Assembly (NCBI RefSeq): GCF_000717595.1
Contig: NZ_JNZO01000008.1
Location: 235,338 to 299,337, forward strand
Origin: Streptomyces flavochromogenes
GTDB lineage: Bacteria > Actinomycetota > Actinomycetes > Streptomycetales > Streptomycetaceae
DNA: 64,000 bases
Reading direction: 5' to 3'
Shown here: positions 34,409 through 42,505 of the stretch, piece by piece
Numbering within the stretch: position 1 is the first letter of the stretch
Layout of the letters: the number at the start of each line of letters is the position of its first letter
Made by a program: the position numbers and the translations under genes
Notes under the pieces: model-generated
Database searches by the model: none
What the model saw: only the letters and a program-made list of their open reading frames with translations
What the model was told of the DNA's origin: nothing

Positions 34409-35133
34409 GATCCGGCCTCCAGACAGGCGCGCAGCTGATCGAGGCCCTTGCGCATCCGGGACTTCACCGTTCCCTCGGGGGTGGACAGCGAGCGCGCCAC
34501 CTCGAGACAGGTCATTCCCTGGTAGTAGGCGAGCACCAGCGGTACTCGCTGCAGGCGGGCCAGCTCCGCCAGGCAGCGATGGACACGGCGCCGCTCGTCG
34601 AGGCTCTCGACGGTCTCGGCGACCTGGTCGAAGTCCCGGTCCGCCGACAGCATCCCGGCACGCACCTCGCGGTCCTTGCTCGCCTGGACGGAACGCACGC
34701 GGTCCACGGCGCGCCGGTGGGCGAGGGTGAGCACCCATGCCTTCGCCGTTCCGAGGTCGGGCCGGAAACGGTCCGCTGTCCGCCACACCTCGATCATGAC
34801 GTCCTGCGTCACCTCCTCGGCCTGGCCGGCGTCCCGCAGGATCCGGCAGGCCAGCCCCATCACCGGCTGGGCCAGTGCGTCGTAGACGCCGGCGAACGCG
34901 TCCCGGTCCCCGTTCGCCGCCCTGAGCAGGAGCGTGTCGAGGTGGGCGTTCGATTCGCGTGCGTGAGGCAATGGTCTTCCCCCATCGTGCCTCTGGTGGT
35001 CGGTCGCCCGGGCGTGCGGCGCCGGGCCGCCCTGCTCGGAGTGGCCCGACGCGTCCGACTCTGCCGCCTGCGACGGGCTCGTGCCGCGTGGCCGTGCCAG
35101 CCGAGTGAGTCCAGCTCGGGCCTGGGCCATCAC
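34405..35133 (-). CDS. ECF sigma factor (SigK-like)
   Basis: 242 residues if started at the GTGATG at 35133, which overlaps the stop of the upstream ATPase gene. Alternatively 188 residues from a TTG at 34971 with GGGGGAAG upstream, closer to the usual size. Region 2 is FAGVYDALAQPVMGLACRIL, EEVTQDVMIEVWRTADRFRP, AKAWVLTLAHRRAVDRVRS. Region 4 is RVPLVLAYYQGMTCLEVARS followed by PEGTVKSRMRKGLDQL. Paired with the RskA-like anti-sigma factor downstream. The roughly 54-residue low-complexity N-terminal extension may be untranslated. Confidence 0.9.
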   Translation of the reverse strand: MMAQARAGLTRLARPRGTSPSQAAESDASGHSEQGGPAPHARATDHQRHDGGRPLPHARESNAHLDTLLLRAANGDRDAFAGVYDALAQPVMGLACRILRDAGQAEEVTQDVMIEVWRTADRFRPDLGTAKAWVLTLAHRRAVDRVRSVQASKDREVRAGMLSADRDFDQVAETVESLDERRRVHRCLAELARLQRVPLVLAYYQGMTCLEVARSLSTPEGTVKSRMRKGLDQLRACLEAGS

Positions 35134-35573
35134 GGCGGCCTCCGGCGGTCGCGTGCGGGTGTGTGGACAGTGTGGACCTGCAGTGCGACATGCACGGTCT
35201 TGCCGCCGATGCGGGGGACCACCCTGACGGAGTCCCCGAGCCGGCGCATGATCTCCAGGCCGAAGCCGCCTCGGTGGTCGCCGCCTGCGGGCTGGTGGAC
35301 GTCGGGCATGTCCTCGCTGTGGTCGGTGACCGCGATGTCCAGGTACGCGCCGTCATCGGTCAGGGTCAGGAGGCAAGGGCCGCGGGTGTGGCGGACGGCA
35401 TTGGTGACAAGCTCGGACACGACGAGGACGGCGTCAGCCGTTCGGGCGCAGTCGGCCGCTTCCAGCCAGCAGACCGCGAGGCGACGGGCGACGGCCGGAC
35501 TCCGCAGGCCCCAGGGCAGGGCCACGACAAGGCGCGTCGCGCTGGACGTTGAGGGTGATGCGGTGAGGGTCAT
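35130..35573 (-). CDS. RsbW-like HATPase (anti-sigma regulatory kinase type)
   Basis: 147 residues from the ATG at 35573 with AGGGAG upstream. GHKL ATPase motifs: N box VVSELVTNAVRHTRG with Asn58, G1 box IAVTDHSEDMPDVHQPAG, and G2 box HRGGFGLEIMRRLGDSVRVV. No phospho-acceptor His and no membrane part, so this is a stand-alone serine-kinase/anti-sigma type ATPase, abundant in Streptomyces. What is unusual is its position: its stop codon overlaps the start of the ECF sigma gene, making it the first gene of a three-gene overlapping operon. Confidence 0.87.
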   Translation of the reverse strand: MTLTASPSTSSATRLVVALPWGLRSPAVARRLAVCWLEAADCARTADAVLVVSELVTNAVRHTRGPCLLTLTDDGAYLDIAVTDHSEDMPDVHQPAGGDHRGGFGLEIMRRLGDSVRVVPRIGGKTVHVALQVHTVHTPARDRRRPP

Positions 35574-35896
35574 GACCGCTCCCTGGGGACGGGGACCTCT
35601 TGTGTGAGGGATTCGTAGCCGCCCCGAGCGCGGATGACGGATCGACGGCGAGAGCCTCCCGCACGCCGGCTCGTGCGGCCACGGTCTCGCACACGGTGCG
35701 CTCCTTCTCGGCTCGGATTCGCAGCCTTCGGCGCCTCTCGCCTCCGACGCCCTGCCCACGAATTCCGGCGCTTCTTCATCTGCCGCCGGTCCGGCTCCGA
35801 ATCCCTGGTGACCCCGCACGGCGAGTCAACCGATCGAACCCGACGGCACCACTCGACGTGCTCACGGAAGTCGATCCATCGAGGGAGGTGCGTCTG
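35574..35896. other. Divergent promoter region
   Basis: About 320 bases between the HATPase start and the secreted His/Trp-rich protein. No gene is supported. It must contain the promoter of the sigma-factor operon and that of the secreted protein. I could not assign -35/-10 elements with confidence. Confidence 0.4.
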
Positions 35897-36286
35897 ATGA
35901 CCGCGTCCATGCGCGCCCGTCGTCTGGTGGCAAGCGCCGCCGCGGCGGGACTGCTGGCCGGCGGCGCCGCGCTCGGCATGTCCGGCACGGCGACGGCGGC
36001 ACCCGCGCCCACATCCGTCTCGACCGTCGTGGCTGGTGGTCAGGACCGCCACGACCGTCACGACCGGTGCGAGTGGAAGAAGGGGCACTGGGAGAAGAAG
36101 TGGGTGAAGGGCCACTGGGAGAAGAAGTGGACCCACCACAAGACGTGGCACCCCGGCCATCACGACAAGCACGGTGACTGGCACAAGGGCTATTGGAGCC
36201 ACGACCGCCAGCACAAGTGGGTCTACGTCCCGGCCCACTGGGATCACCACTGGGTGAAGGGCCACTGGGACTGCCACCACCGGTGA
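35897..36286 (+). CDS. Secreted WxxGxW-type repeat protein, His/Lys/Trp-rich
   Basis: 129 residues from the ATG at 35897 with GGGAGGTG upstream. The Sec signal peptide (RLVASAAAAGLLAGGAALGMS, then GTATAA) is followed by a mature part made of short repeats: KKGHWEKKW, VKGHWEKKW, HKGYWSHDRQHKWV, PAHWDHHW, VKGHWD. The pattern W-x-x-G-x-W resembles the BcpO-related WXXGXW repeat proteins. Histidine is extremely frequent, so metal or surface binding is plausible but unproven. A clear hairpin follows the stop. Confidence 0.8.
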   Translation: MTASMRARRLVASAAAAGLLAGGAALGMSGTATAAPAPTSVSTVVAGGQDRHDRHDRCEWKKGHWEKKWVKGHWEKKWTHHKTWHPGHHDKHGDWHKGYWSHDRQHKWVYVPAHWDHHWVKGHWDCHHR

Positions 36287-36321
36287 TCACCGGTGAACGG
36301 TTCAACCCGTACGCCTGCCGC

Positions 36322-36350
36322 TGAGGGCCGGGCCCCGCGCCTGGCCCTCA
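36322..36350. terminator. Hairpin after the WxxGxW gene
   Basis: Perfect eight-base arms TGAGGGCC (36322-36329) and GGCCCTCA (36343-36350) around a GC-rich 13-base loop, 35 bases past the stop codon. Confidence 0.6.
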
Positions 36351-36532
36351 CGGTGGCCTGTGAGCGGAACGAGGCCCACCTGTGGCCGTTGAATCCGCTC
36401 AGTCGCGCCCCGGATTGATGAATCCTTCCATCGTAAAATCCGCCAGAGGCAGAGGCCGGCATGCCGAGCCTCGTGTCAAACGCCGCTGTTACGTTGACGT
36501 GAGGATCTCGCCTAGACCTCTGGAGAGGGCAC

Positions 36533-37129
36533 ATGTACGACGAACGGCTCGCCGAGTTCTCCCGCGAGCGGCTGGACGGCCGTCCTATACCCGATGATCT
36601 GCGCGTTCTGCTCGTGGCGCAGTGGGAAGGCCGCACCGACTTCACCCGCCTACTCGACCTCGACTTCTTCGAGGCGGGAGAGGTCCACCCGCTCCTGGAC
36701 ACCAGCTATCTGAGCGAAAAGGAACTCGCGGATCCGGAGCTGCAGGCCATCAACGCCGCGACCGCGGAGATGGCCACGTACGTCAAGCTCGTGGCGAAGG
36801 GTGGAAAGGGGTGGATCGGCTACTGGCTGCACCCCGACGAACCCGCGGATCGTCCCTGGCATCTCACAGAGCTGGACACCGAGTTCACCTTCTGGAGTCT
36901 GGGTGGCCTCACCCTGACCGAGGGGGTCGCGGCCGAGCGGGCAAGCTACCAGGATGAGCCCGACGAGCGAATCGCGTTCACACAACTGGCCGCCGAACTC
37001 GCCGACCTTGGCCTACCGCTGAGCACCCAGGACTACGAGGCCCTTGATGACACCGCGTACAAGGTGGTCCCGGAGGAACTCATGGAGGAGCTGATCGAAG
37101 CCGAACGCGCCAGGCTCGGTCTTCGCTGA
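36533..37129 (+). CDS. Acidic hypothetical protein, possibly SUKH-like
   Basis: 198 residues starting MYDERLAEFSRERLDGRPIP, with GGAGAGGG before the ATG. Very acidic and Trp-containing (GKGWIGYWLHPDEPADRPWH, TEFTFWSLGGLTLTEG), no signal peptide and no transmembrane helix. The GWIGYWLHP segment and overall layout are reminiscent of SUKH-type or other immunity proteins, but I cannot assign a family. It is monocistronic and flanked by intergenic gaps on both sides. Confidence 0.72.
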   Translation: MYDERLAEFSRERLDGRPIPDDLRVLLVAQWEGRTDFTRLLDLDFFEAGEVHPLLDTSYLSEKELADPELQAINAATAEMATYVKLVAKGGKGWIGYWLHPDEPADRPWHLTELDTEFTFWSLGGLTLTEGVAAERASYQDEPDERIAFTQLAAELADLGLPLSTQDYEALDDTAYKVVPEELMEELIEAERARLGLR

Positions 37130-37320
37130 GCGGGGAGCGCACAGGCGGTCGCTGCTCGGGCGTCTCCCCGTTCGATCGCGGTCGCCGGAAGCGATCACCT
37201 GAAACACGATGACGACGCCACGCAGGCCTTGGAGCGCTCAGCCGCAGCTTCTGTCAGATCCGGTGTGGCACGCACTCCGCGACCCCTGCGGCGCAGAGCG
37301 GTCACGCACACCGCTCAGGG

Positions 37321-37692
37321 GTGCGCGGGCGAGGAGGCGGCGCTCTGGTCGGCCGTCACCGGATCGTGGCCCGAGGGGGGGCGGTCGACAACGCCCGGAC
37401 CGCTCTGCGCCATCGGCATGAGCGGAAGTTGGAGTTGCTGGAGGTGGCGAAGCAGGAGCGTCTGGCGCTTGAGGCCGTACACAAGGCGCCGGAGCCAGTG
37501 TGCGGGTGCACGCACCATCTGGCGAAGCACGACAATCAGGGCCGGTGCCATGAACGTGTCGAGGTGCCGACGGCCTGGGACGAGAACAAGAAGCCGGTCC
37601 GCTACGAGGCAGGCCAATGCAATTGCCAGCAGTACGTGGGACCACAGCCGTTGTCACAGGTGTTCGCGGAGGAACTGACGGACCGGGCCTGA
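37321..37692 (+). CDS. Cys/His-rich small hypothetical protein
   Basis: Up to 123 residues. The start is uncertain: GTG at 37321 has no ribosome binding site, and the coding character is clear only from about NARTALRHRHERKLELLEVA onward. The C-terminal half has a metal-site-like arrangement, VCGCTHHLAKHDNQGRCHER and then AGQCNCQQYVG, with two CxC pairs and several His. I do not know its function. The gene borders a zone of transposase and gene fragments, so its 5' end may have been replaced. Confidence 0.55.
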   Translation: MRGRGGGALVGRHRIVARGGAVDNARTALRHRHERKLELLEVAKQERLALEAVHKAPEPVCGCTHHLAKHDNQGRCHERVEVPTAWDENKKPVRYEAGQCNCQQYVGPQPLSQVFAEELTDRA

Positions 37693-37751
37693 GAGGCGGC
37701 GCCGGACGTCACTCGCTTCCGCGCGGAATTCGCCGGCGCGCCGGGCCCCAC

Positions 37752-38009
37752 TTGACGGATACGGAGTGAGAACGGCTGCGCCTGTTGCTGCTGGTCAGCA
37801 ACAACCGGTGTGGCCGGTGGAGGGGCCATCGCATCGGCAGGTGATCGACGGTATCTCGCACCGGGTGCGAACCGGGGTGCACTGGCGTGGTCTTCCTGGG
37901 AGGTTCGGGCCGTGGAAGACCGCAAATGACGTCATCGGCAGTGGTCGGCGGACGAGCGTGGCAGCGGCTGCTGCAACAGGTGCAGGCCGCGGCCGACATG
38001 GCCGGTGAG
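37752..38009 (+). pseudogene. IS5-type transposase, decayed N-terminal fragment
   Basis: Starts LTDTE then a TGA where family members have Trp, continuing ERLRLLLLVSNNRCGRW. A frameshift follows, with QVIDGISHRVRTGVHW and LPGRFGPWKTAND. Two further frame changes are needed to read RHRQWSADE and LLQQVQAAADMAGE. The sequence then switches abruptly at 38009 into an MFS transporter. It is a different IS5-type lineage from the element at 4011-4633. Confidence 0.75.
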
Positions 38010-38452
38010 TGTTCCTGGGCGGCGCGGTCGGCTCGGTCCTGGGCGGGTGGCTGGCCAACCGCTACGACCGCGTCCGTGTCTCCCGCTGGTCCTACCTGCT
38101 CTCGATCGCCGCGGTCACCGGAGTGATCTACATGCCCGGCCCGGCCATGTTCCTCTTCGTGGCCCTCACCTCCGCCGGCCTGTACGTCCCCTTCTCCCTC
38201 CAGGTCACCCTCGGCCAGGACTACCTGCCGTCCCGCATCGGCACCGCCAGCGGCGTCACCCTCGGCCTCACCGTCAGCATCGGCGGCCTCATCAGCCCCC
38301 TGTGGGGACACCTGGCCGACTCCACCTCCCTGCGGATGGCCCTGACACCGCTGATCGCCATGCCCGCCCTGAGCTGGCTGCTGTTCCGTACCCTGCCCGA
38401 ACCCGCCGCCCCCGAGCCGCAGGCGGCCGCACCTGTACGGCAAGACGCGTAG
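38009..38452 (+). pseudogene. MFS transporter, C-terminal fragment
   Basis: About 147 codons of clean membrane-protein sequence: VFLGGAVGSVLGGWLANRYD, LLSIAAVTGVIYMPGPAMFL, LTVSIGGLISPLWGHLADS. The ending is Pro/Ala-rich. These are roughly the last four to five helices of a 12-helix transporter resembling the fosmidomycin-resistance type. The first half is absent, having been replaced by the transposase fragment. A GTG at the junction could start translation, but there is no ribosome binding site. Confidence 0.75.
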
Positions 38453-38464
38453 GTCGAGCGGAAG

Positions 38465-38566
38465 GTGTCTCGACGGGCATTGGCCGAAGGGGTGGGCGTC
38501 CGCTGCCAGACCATCGGCGCCATCATGCGCGGACAGTACGACCCCGGCCTCGACCCGGCGTCGGCT
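38465..38566 (+). pseudogene. XRE/YozG-like helix-turn-helix fragment
   Basis: An open stretch reads VSRRALAEGVGVRCQTIGAI followed by RGQYDPGLDPA. This is the recognisable core of the small XRE-type regulators with consensus LAERLGVSRQTINAIERGKYDPSL. The N terminus is missing. The expected Glu is Met (IMRG), and the downstream part does not continue in frame. It lies directly behind the transporter fragment. Confidence 0.5.
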
Positions 38567-38661
38567 TGCCGTCAAGGCCATGTCGCCCTCACCGCCGTCG
38601 GGGGTCGGCGCGTGTGAACCGCCCCGCAGTGGGGGATCCGAGGCCGCAGGGGGTGGAGCAC

Positions 38662-39543
38662 TTGAACGAAGACAGTCGCAAGGAAAGGGAGTTACGTGAA
38701 GACGAGGCCGTACGGGAGCGGCGCGGGGCCCTGCGCGGCCAGATCAGCACCGCCGGCATCACCGCCCAGGACATCCTGTGCTGCGAGGACAGAACGGGAT
38801 TCATCGGGCCCGGGCACGCGGACGGGTACACCGTGGTCCTGGCCCGGTCCGGCGGCTACCTCCGCCGCATCGCCGGCGAGGAGTTCTTCGTCGACGCGAG
38901 CGGCGGTTACGTCACCCGGCCCGGCGACGAACACCGGGTCGCCCACCCGATCGGACCCGGAGACCGGTCCACGGAGATCCGGCTCGGCGCCGAGCTGTTC
39001 ACCGACCGGTTCGACGGCCCACCGCACTCCCGCCGTTTCACGGTCACCGGCACCACCGACGTGCACCACCGCGCCCTGCTGGCCGCGGCACGTCGCGGGG
39101 CCGACGACTTCGAACTGGGCGAGCGGCTGCACCGGTTGCTCGACGGCGTGGCCGCCTCCGCCGCGCCCTGGCGCACGGACACGTGCCGACGTCCCGCTGC
39201 CGCCCGCGCCCACGCCCGGCTGGTCCGCGACGTCTGCGCCGTCCTGGCCGACGGAACCCCAGGGCTCCACCTCTCCTTGGAGGAGCTGGCCCGCGCGGCA
39301 GGCGTTTCGCCGCACCATCTCAGCCGCGTCTTCCGCGCTGTCACCGGCAGGACCCTCACGCACCACCGCAACGAGCTGCGCGTCAGGGGCGTCCTGCACG
39401 CGATCGAGGAGGGCGAGGACAGCCTGCGCACCCTCGCGTACGACTACGGATTCGCCGACCAGGCACATCTGACCCGTGTGTGCCGCAGCCATACGGGGCG
39501 CGTCCCCAGCGCCTTGAGGGGGGTTCTCGCGGATCGCGCATGA
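38662..39543 (+). CDS. AraC-family transcriptional regulator
   Basis: 293 residues from the TTG at 38662, with GGTGGAG just upstream; a GTG three codons earlier is an alternative. The N-terminal cupin-like ligand domain includes YTVVLARSGGYLRRIAGEEF and RPGDEHRVAHPIGPGD. The C-terminal two-HTH domain is intact: LSLEELARAAGVSPHHLSRV followed by FRAVTGRTLTHHRNELRVRG, then TLAYDYGFADQAHLTRV with the second helix pair. The effector is unknown. It is followed by a secreted peptidase gene in the same direction, with 118 bp between, which it may regulate. Confidence 0.85.
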   Translation: MNEDSRKERELREDEAVRERRGALRGQISTAGITAQDILCCEDRTGFIGPGHADGYTVVLARSGGYLRRIAGEEFFVDASGGYVTRPGDEHRVAHPIGPGDRSTEIRLGAELFTDRFDGPPHSRRFTVTGTTDVHHRALLAAARRGADDFELGERLHRLLDGVAASAAPWRTDTCRRPAAARAHARLVRDVCAVLADGTPGLHLSLEELARAAGVSPHHLSRVFRAVTGRTLTHHRNELRVRGVLHAIEEGEDSLRTLAYDYGFADQAHLTRVCRSHTGRVPSALRGVLADRA

Positions 39544-39661
39544 ATGTCCAACGCCCCAGGGCGGGGCGGGCCGCAGACTGGCGGCGGCCGGAGACCCGGC
39601 CGGTGCCGTGCTCCCCGTGGATGCTGTACGGCGCCCCTCTTCCTCGTGGGGGAACGTGACG

Positions 39662-41083
39662 ATGACCTTTCTGACCAGAGCCGCCACGACCGTGGCGGCA
39701 GCGCTGACGGCCCTCGTGTGCGTGAGTTCCGCACCAAGCGCCGCACCAGCCTCGTACCCCTCATTCCCAACCGCCCTCTCCGCTTCCTCAGTCGCCGCAC
39801 CGGGGCTCACCGATCCGCGTCCCTGCCCGGGACAGACCGACGTGACCTGCGCCGATCTCGCCGTGCCTCTCGACCGCACGGGCGCCGTGCCGGGCACCTT
39901 GAAACTCCGGACCGCGGTCTTCGGCGCCCCAGACGCGCCCAGAGGGACGCTCCTCTTCCTCACCGGTGGCCCCGGACAGCCGGGCATCCCCTTCGTCCAG
40001 CGCATCCGCGAGCGGCTCCCCGAAGCCCTGGCCCAGTACCGGCTGGTGATGATCGACCAGCGCGGTACCGGTAATGCGGCCGTCGACTGCCCGCAGCTCC
40101 AGCGAGAGGTGGGCAGCAGCGACACCGTCGCGCCCACGGCCGGCGCCGTCACCGCCTGCGCCGCAAGCCTCGGTGTGAAGCGGAACTTCTACACCACCGC
40201 TGACACGGTGGCCGATCTGGAAGACCTGCGGCGCGCCCTCGGCGTGGGCTCCTGGACGCTCGACGGAGTCTCGTACGGCACGTTCACCGCCGGCCAGTAC
40301 GCCCTGACCCATCCGCATCGGGTCCGCAAACTCGTCCTCGACTCCGTCGTACCGCTCGACGGTGCGGGCGTGTTGTACGAGGACGCCCTCGGCCACTCCG
40401 CGCGGGTGCTCCGCGCCGCCTGCCGTGAGCAGGCGTGCGGATTCGACCCGGCCCACGACCTGGCGACGGTCGTACGGCGCGATGGCAACGGGGTCGGCGT
40501 GTTCAACCTGCTCGTCATCGCGAGCATCATCGACCCGAAACTCGACAACCCGCGGTTCGGCATCCTCGCCGCCATCCACGCCTCCGCATCCGGCGACCGC
40601 ACCCGCCTCGACGGTCTCGTCGCCGGGTTCTCCGCACCGTCCGACGAACCGCCTTCGGAGTTCAGCTCAGGACTGCACGCCGCGACGCTCTGTGCCGACT
40701 CCCGATGGCCGTGGGGCGATGCCGCCGCCCCCGTCGAGGGACGGGAACGAGCCCTGAAGCGGGCCGTTCAACGGATCCGGCCTGCGGCGGTGTGGCCCTT
40801 CGAGCCGGAGACGGCGGGCGCGCAGGGCATCCCGCGGACCTGTCTGCACTGGCCCGCCTCGCGCCCCCACCAAGCCGCGCCTCGCCGCACCCTGACGATG
40901 CCGGTGCTGATCCTCGCCGGCGACAGGGACCTGTCGACGCCGGTGCGCTGGGCTCGCGACCTGGCCTCCGTGACCCCGCGGGCCGAACTCGTCGTTCTCG
41001 CGGGGGCCGGCCACTCCACCCAGAGCCGCAGCGACGGCGGCGCCCGGGCCGCCGAGGAGTTCCTGCTGCGCCAGGCCTATTGA
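39662..41083 (+). CDS. Secreted TAP-like alpha/beta hydrolase (tripeptidyl aminopeptidase type)
   Basis: 473 residues from the ATG at 39662; a GTG two codons upstream is closer to the GGGGGAA. Sec signal peptide: TRAATTVAAALTALVCVSSAPSAA. Hydrolase motifs: LLFLTGGPGQPGIPF (oxyanion), MIDQRGTGNAAVDCP, the nucleophile in DGVSYGTFTAGQYA, and the C-terminal TAP domain with LILAGDRDLSTPV and LAGAGHSTQSRSD. All triad members are present. Such enzymes cleave N-terminal tripeptides or related esters outside the cell. A strong hairpin follows the gene. Confidence 0.9.
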   Translation: MTFLTRAATTVAAALTALVCVSSAPSAAPASYPSFPTALSASSVAAPGLTDPRPCPGQTDVTCADLAVPLDRTGAVPGTLKLRTAVFGAPDAPRGTLLFLTGGPGQPGIPFVQRIRERLPEALAQYRLVMIDQRGTGNAAVDCPQLQREVGSSDTVAPTAGAVTACAASLGVKRNFYTTADTVADLEDLRRALGVGSWTLDGVSYGTFTAGQYALTHPHRVRKLVLDSVVPLDGAGVLYEDALGHSARVLRAACREQACGFDPAHDLATVVRRDGNGVGVFNLLVIASIIDPKLDNPRFGILAAIHASASGDRTRLDGLVAGFSAPSDEPPSEFSSGLHAATLCADSRWPWGDAAAPVEGRERALKRAVQRIRPAAVWPFEPETAGAQGIPRTCLHWPASRPHQAAPRRTLTMPVLILAGDRDLSTPVRWARDLASVTPRAELVVLAGAGHSTQSRSDGGARAAEEFLLRQAY

Positions 41084-41118
41084 TCACGACCCCGCGCGGG
41101 GCACCCTCCGCCGCCGAG

Positions 41119-41147
41119 GCCCGGGTCCGACACCTGCGGACCCGGGC
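41119..41147. terminator. Strong hairpin after the TAP-like peptidase
   Basis: Eleven-base perfect arms GCCCGGGTCCG (41119-41129) and CGGACCCGGGC (41137-41147) with a seven-base loop, 36 bases past the stop codon. Confidence 0.75.
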
Positions 41148-41336
41148 AGGGCCGGTGGGGCGGGACGGGGTTGGCGGCGACGGCTGGCGCGTGGGCCGAC
41201 CGGTCATAGGATGACCGACCTGCCCGCCATCGGACTCGTCACCGACCTGGTGCGGGCCGAGGACTACGCGGCCATCGACGGCACGGCGACAGTGACATCG
41301 AAACGTCACCGCCCACCGCCCCCGAACCCGATGCCA

Positions 41337-41765
41337 CTACTGGAAGCGGGAGACGAAACGACGTTGCCAGGGTGTCTCGACGGCGCGCGGAGCGTAGTGC
41401 TCCCGGACGTAGGCGACGGCCTCACGGTTGGGTACACCGTCGAGAACGGCGAGGCATGCCAGGGCGGTCCCGGTTCGTCCCTGTCCGCCCGCACAGGCGA
41501 TCTCTACGCGTTCGGTCTCGGCGCGCGCCCACGCCTCGCGCAGCGCGTCGGCGGTTGCGCCGCGGTCGGACGGCAGCCAGAAGTCAGGCCAGCGGAGCCA
41601 GCGGCTTTCCCAGTCGACCGGGGGTGGCCGGTGGCCCAGCAGGTAGAGCGCGAAGGTGGGCTGCGGGCCCTGCGGGAGTGGTCGACGCAGCCCCCGGCCG
41701 CGGACGAGTCGGCCTGACGGCAGTCGCAGCACGCCCGCCGTCGTGGGTTCCCATGCAGCAGTCAC
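41337..41765 (-). CDS. Small dual-specificity/tyrosine phosphatase-like protein
   Basis: 142 residues. The P-loop CAGGQGRTGTALACLA carries the C-x5-R signature with Cys91 and Arg97, preceded by strand RVEIA. The general acid is probably Asp61 in RWPDFWLPSD. The protein is at the small end for cysteine-dependent phosphatases, with no other domain, signal peptide or anchor. It could dephosphorylate proteins, phosphoinositides or small molecules. The gene stands alone on the minus strand. Confidence 0.82.
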   Translation of the reverse strand: MTAAWEPTTAGVLRLPSGRLVRGRGLRRPLPQGPQPTFALYLLGHRPPPVDWESRWLRWPDFWLPSDRGATADALREAWARAETERVEIACAGGQGRTGTALACLAVLDGVPNREAVAYVREHYAPRAVETPWQRRFVSRFQ

Positions 41766-41863
41766 GGTGCGAGGGTAGCCCCCCGTGGGGACCCCCCGGC
41801 CTCCACGCGCCCGTCGTGGATATGCACGGCCCGCTCACCCGGCAACGTGCTGCGCACCGGGTC

Positions 41864-42252
41864 TCAGGTGCAGACGAGGGGGCAGCCGCGTCGGATCGAG
41901 TGCTGGGCGGCGCGCAGGAGCATGCGGCGTAGAACGCCGTGCCCAGGTCCGCCGTCCACGGTCCTGGTCGAGCAGGGGCCAGTTCCTTTGCCTGGTGCAT
42001 GAACCACATGCTCAGGTCGAGGTTGTCGCATGTCGCCGGGGTCTCGGCGGGCAGACCGATGGCTGCCGCCGGCTTCTCTGCGAGCGATAGCACCTGAGGA
42101 GCGCCGGCCACCATGGACTCGTGGTCGGCTGAATCGATGGGCAACCAGATCTCCTCGTCGAGCGACAAGGGCACGATCACGGTCCAGCCGCAGAGGATCT
42201 CCGATTCCTCTCGTGACAGGTGCGTCTGACACAAGGCGAGGAACCCGGTCAT
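41864..42252 (-). pseudogene. Hypothetical protein, probably frameshifted
   Basis: From the ATG at 42252 the reading is protein-like for about 100 residues (MTGFLALCQTHLSREESEIL, VIVPLSLDEEIWLPIDSADH, CDNLDLSMWFMHQAKELAP). After that the frame runs on into the phosphatase gene without coding character. A different frame has a plausible ending (LRRMLLRAAQHSIRRGCPLV) with a stop at 41864. This suggests a frameshift near 41940. I do not recognise the family. It might be a functional gene if that shift is a sequencing error. Confidence 0.4.
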
Positions 42253-42505
42253 GGAGGGGGCCGGTTTCTCCTCGAAGAGGGCACGGGGACGAGGAGGCGG
42301 AACAGACCAGGGTGGGCGGTCCGCGCCCGCTGGAGGTCGCCGCGGTGTCATCGCGGGCGGCGCCTGCGGCCTGTAGCGACAGGCGAGTGACCGGCCCGCT
42401 CACCTCGCTGCGGGTTGCGGCAGGCGCACCCAGGGCCGTCCGGGCCCGCGCGCTTGCAAGGGCGACCGGGCGCGCGTCACCCTGTAGTCGAGGGCAGGTG
42501 CCGAC

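Noticed and set aside
42252..42505. Longer form of the 41864-42252 gene starting upstream at 42351
   Set aside because: The added 33 residues are Pro/Arg-rich noise and the coding signal begins at MTGFLALCQ.
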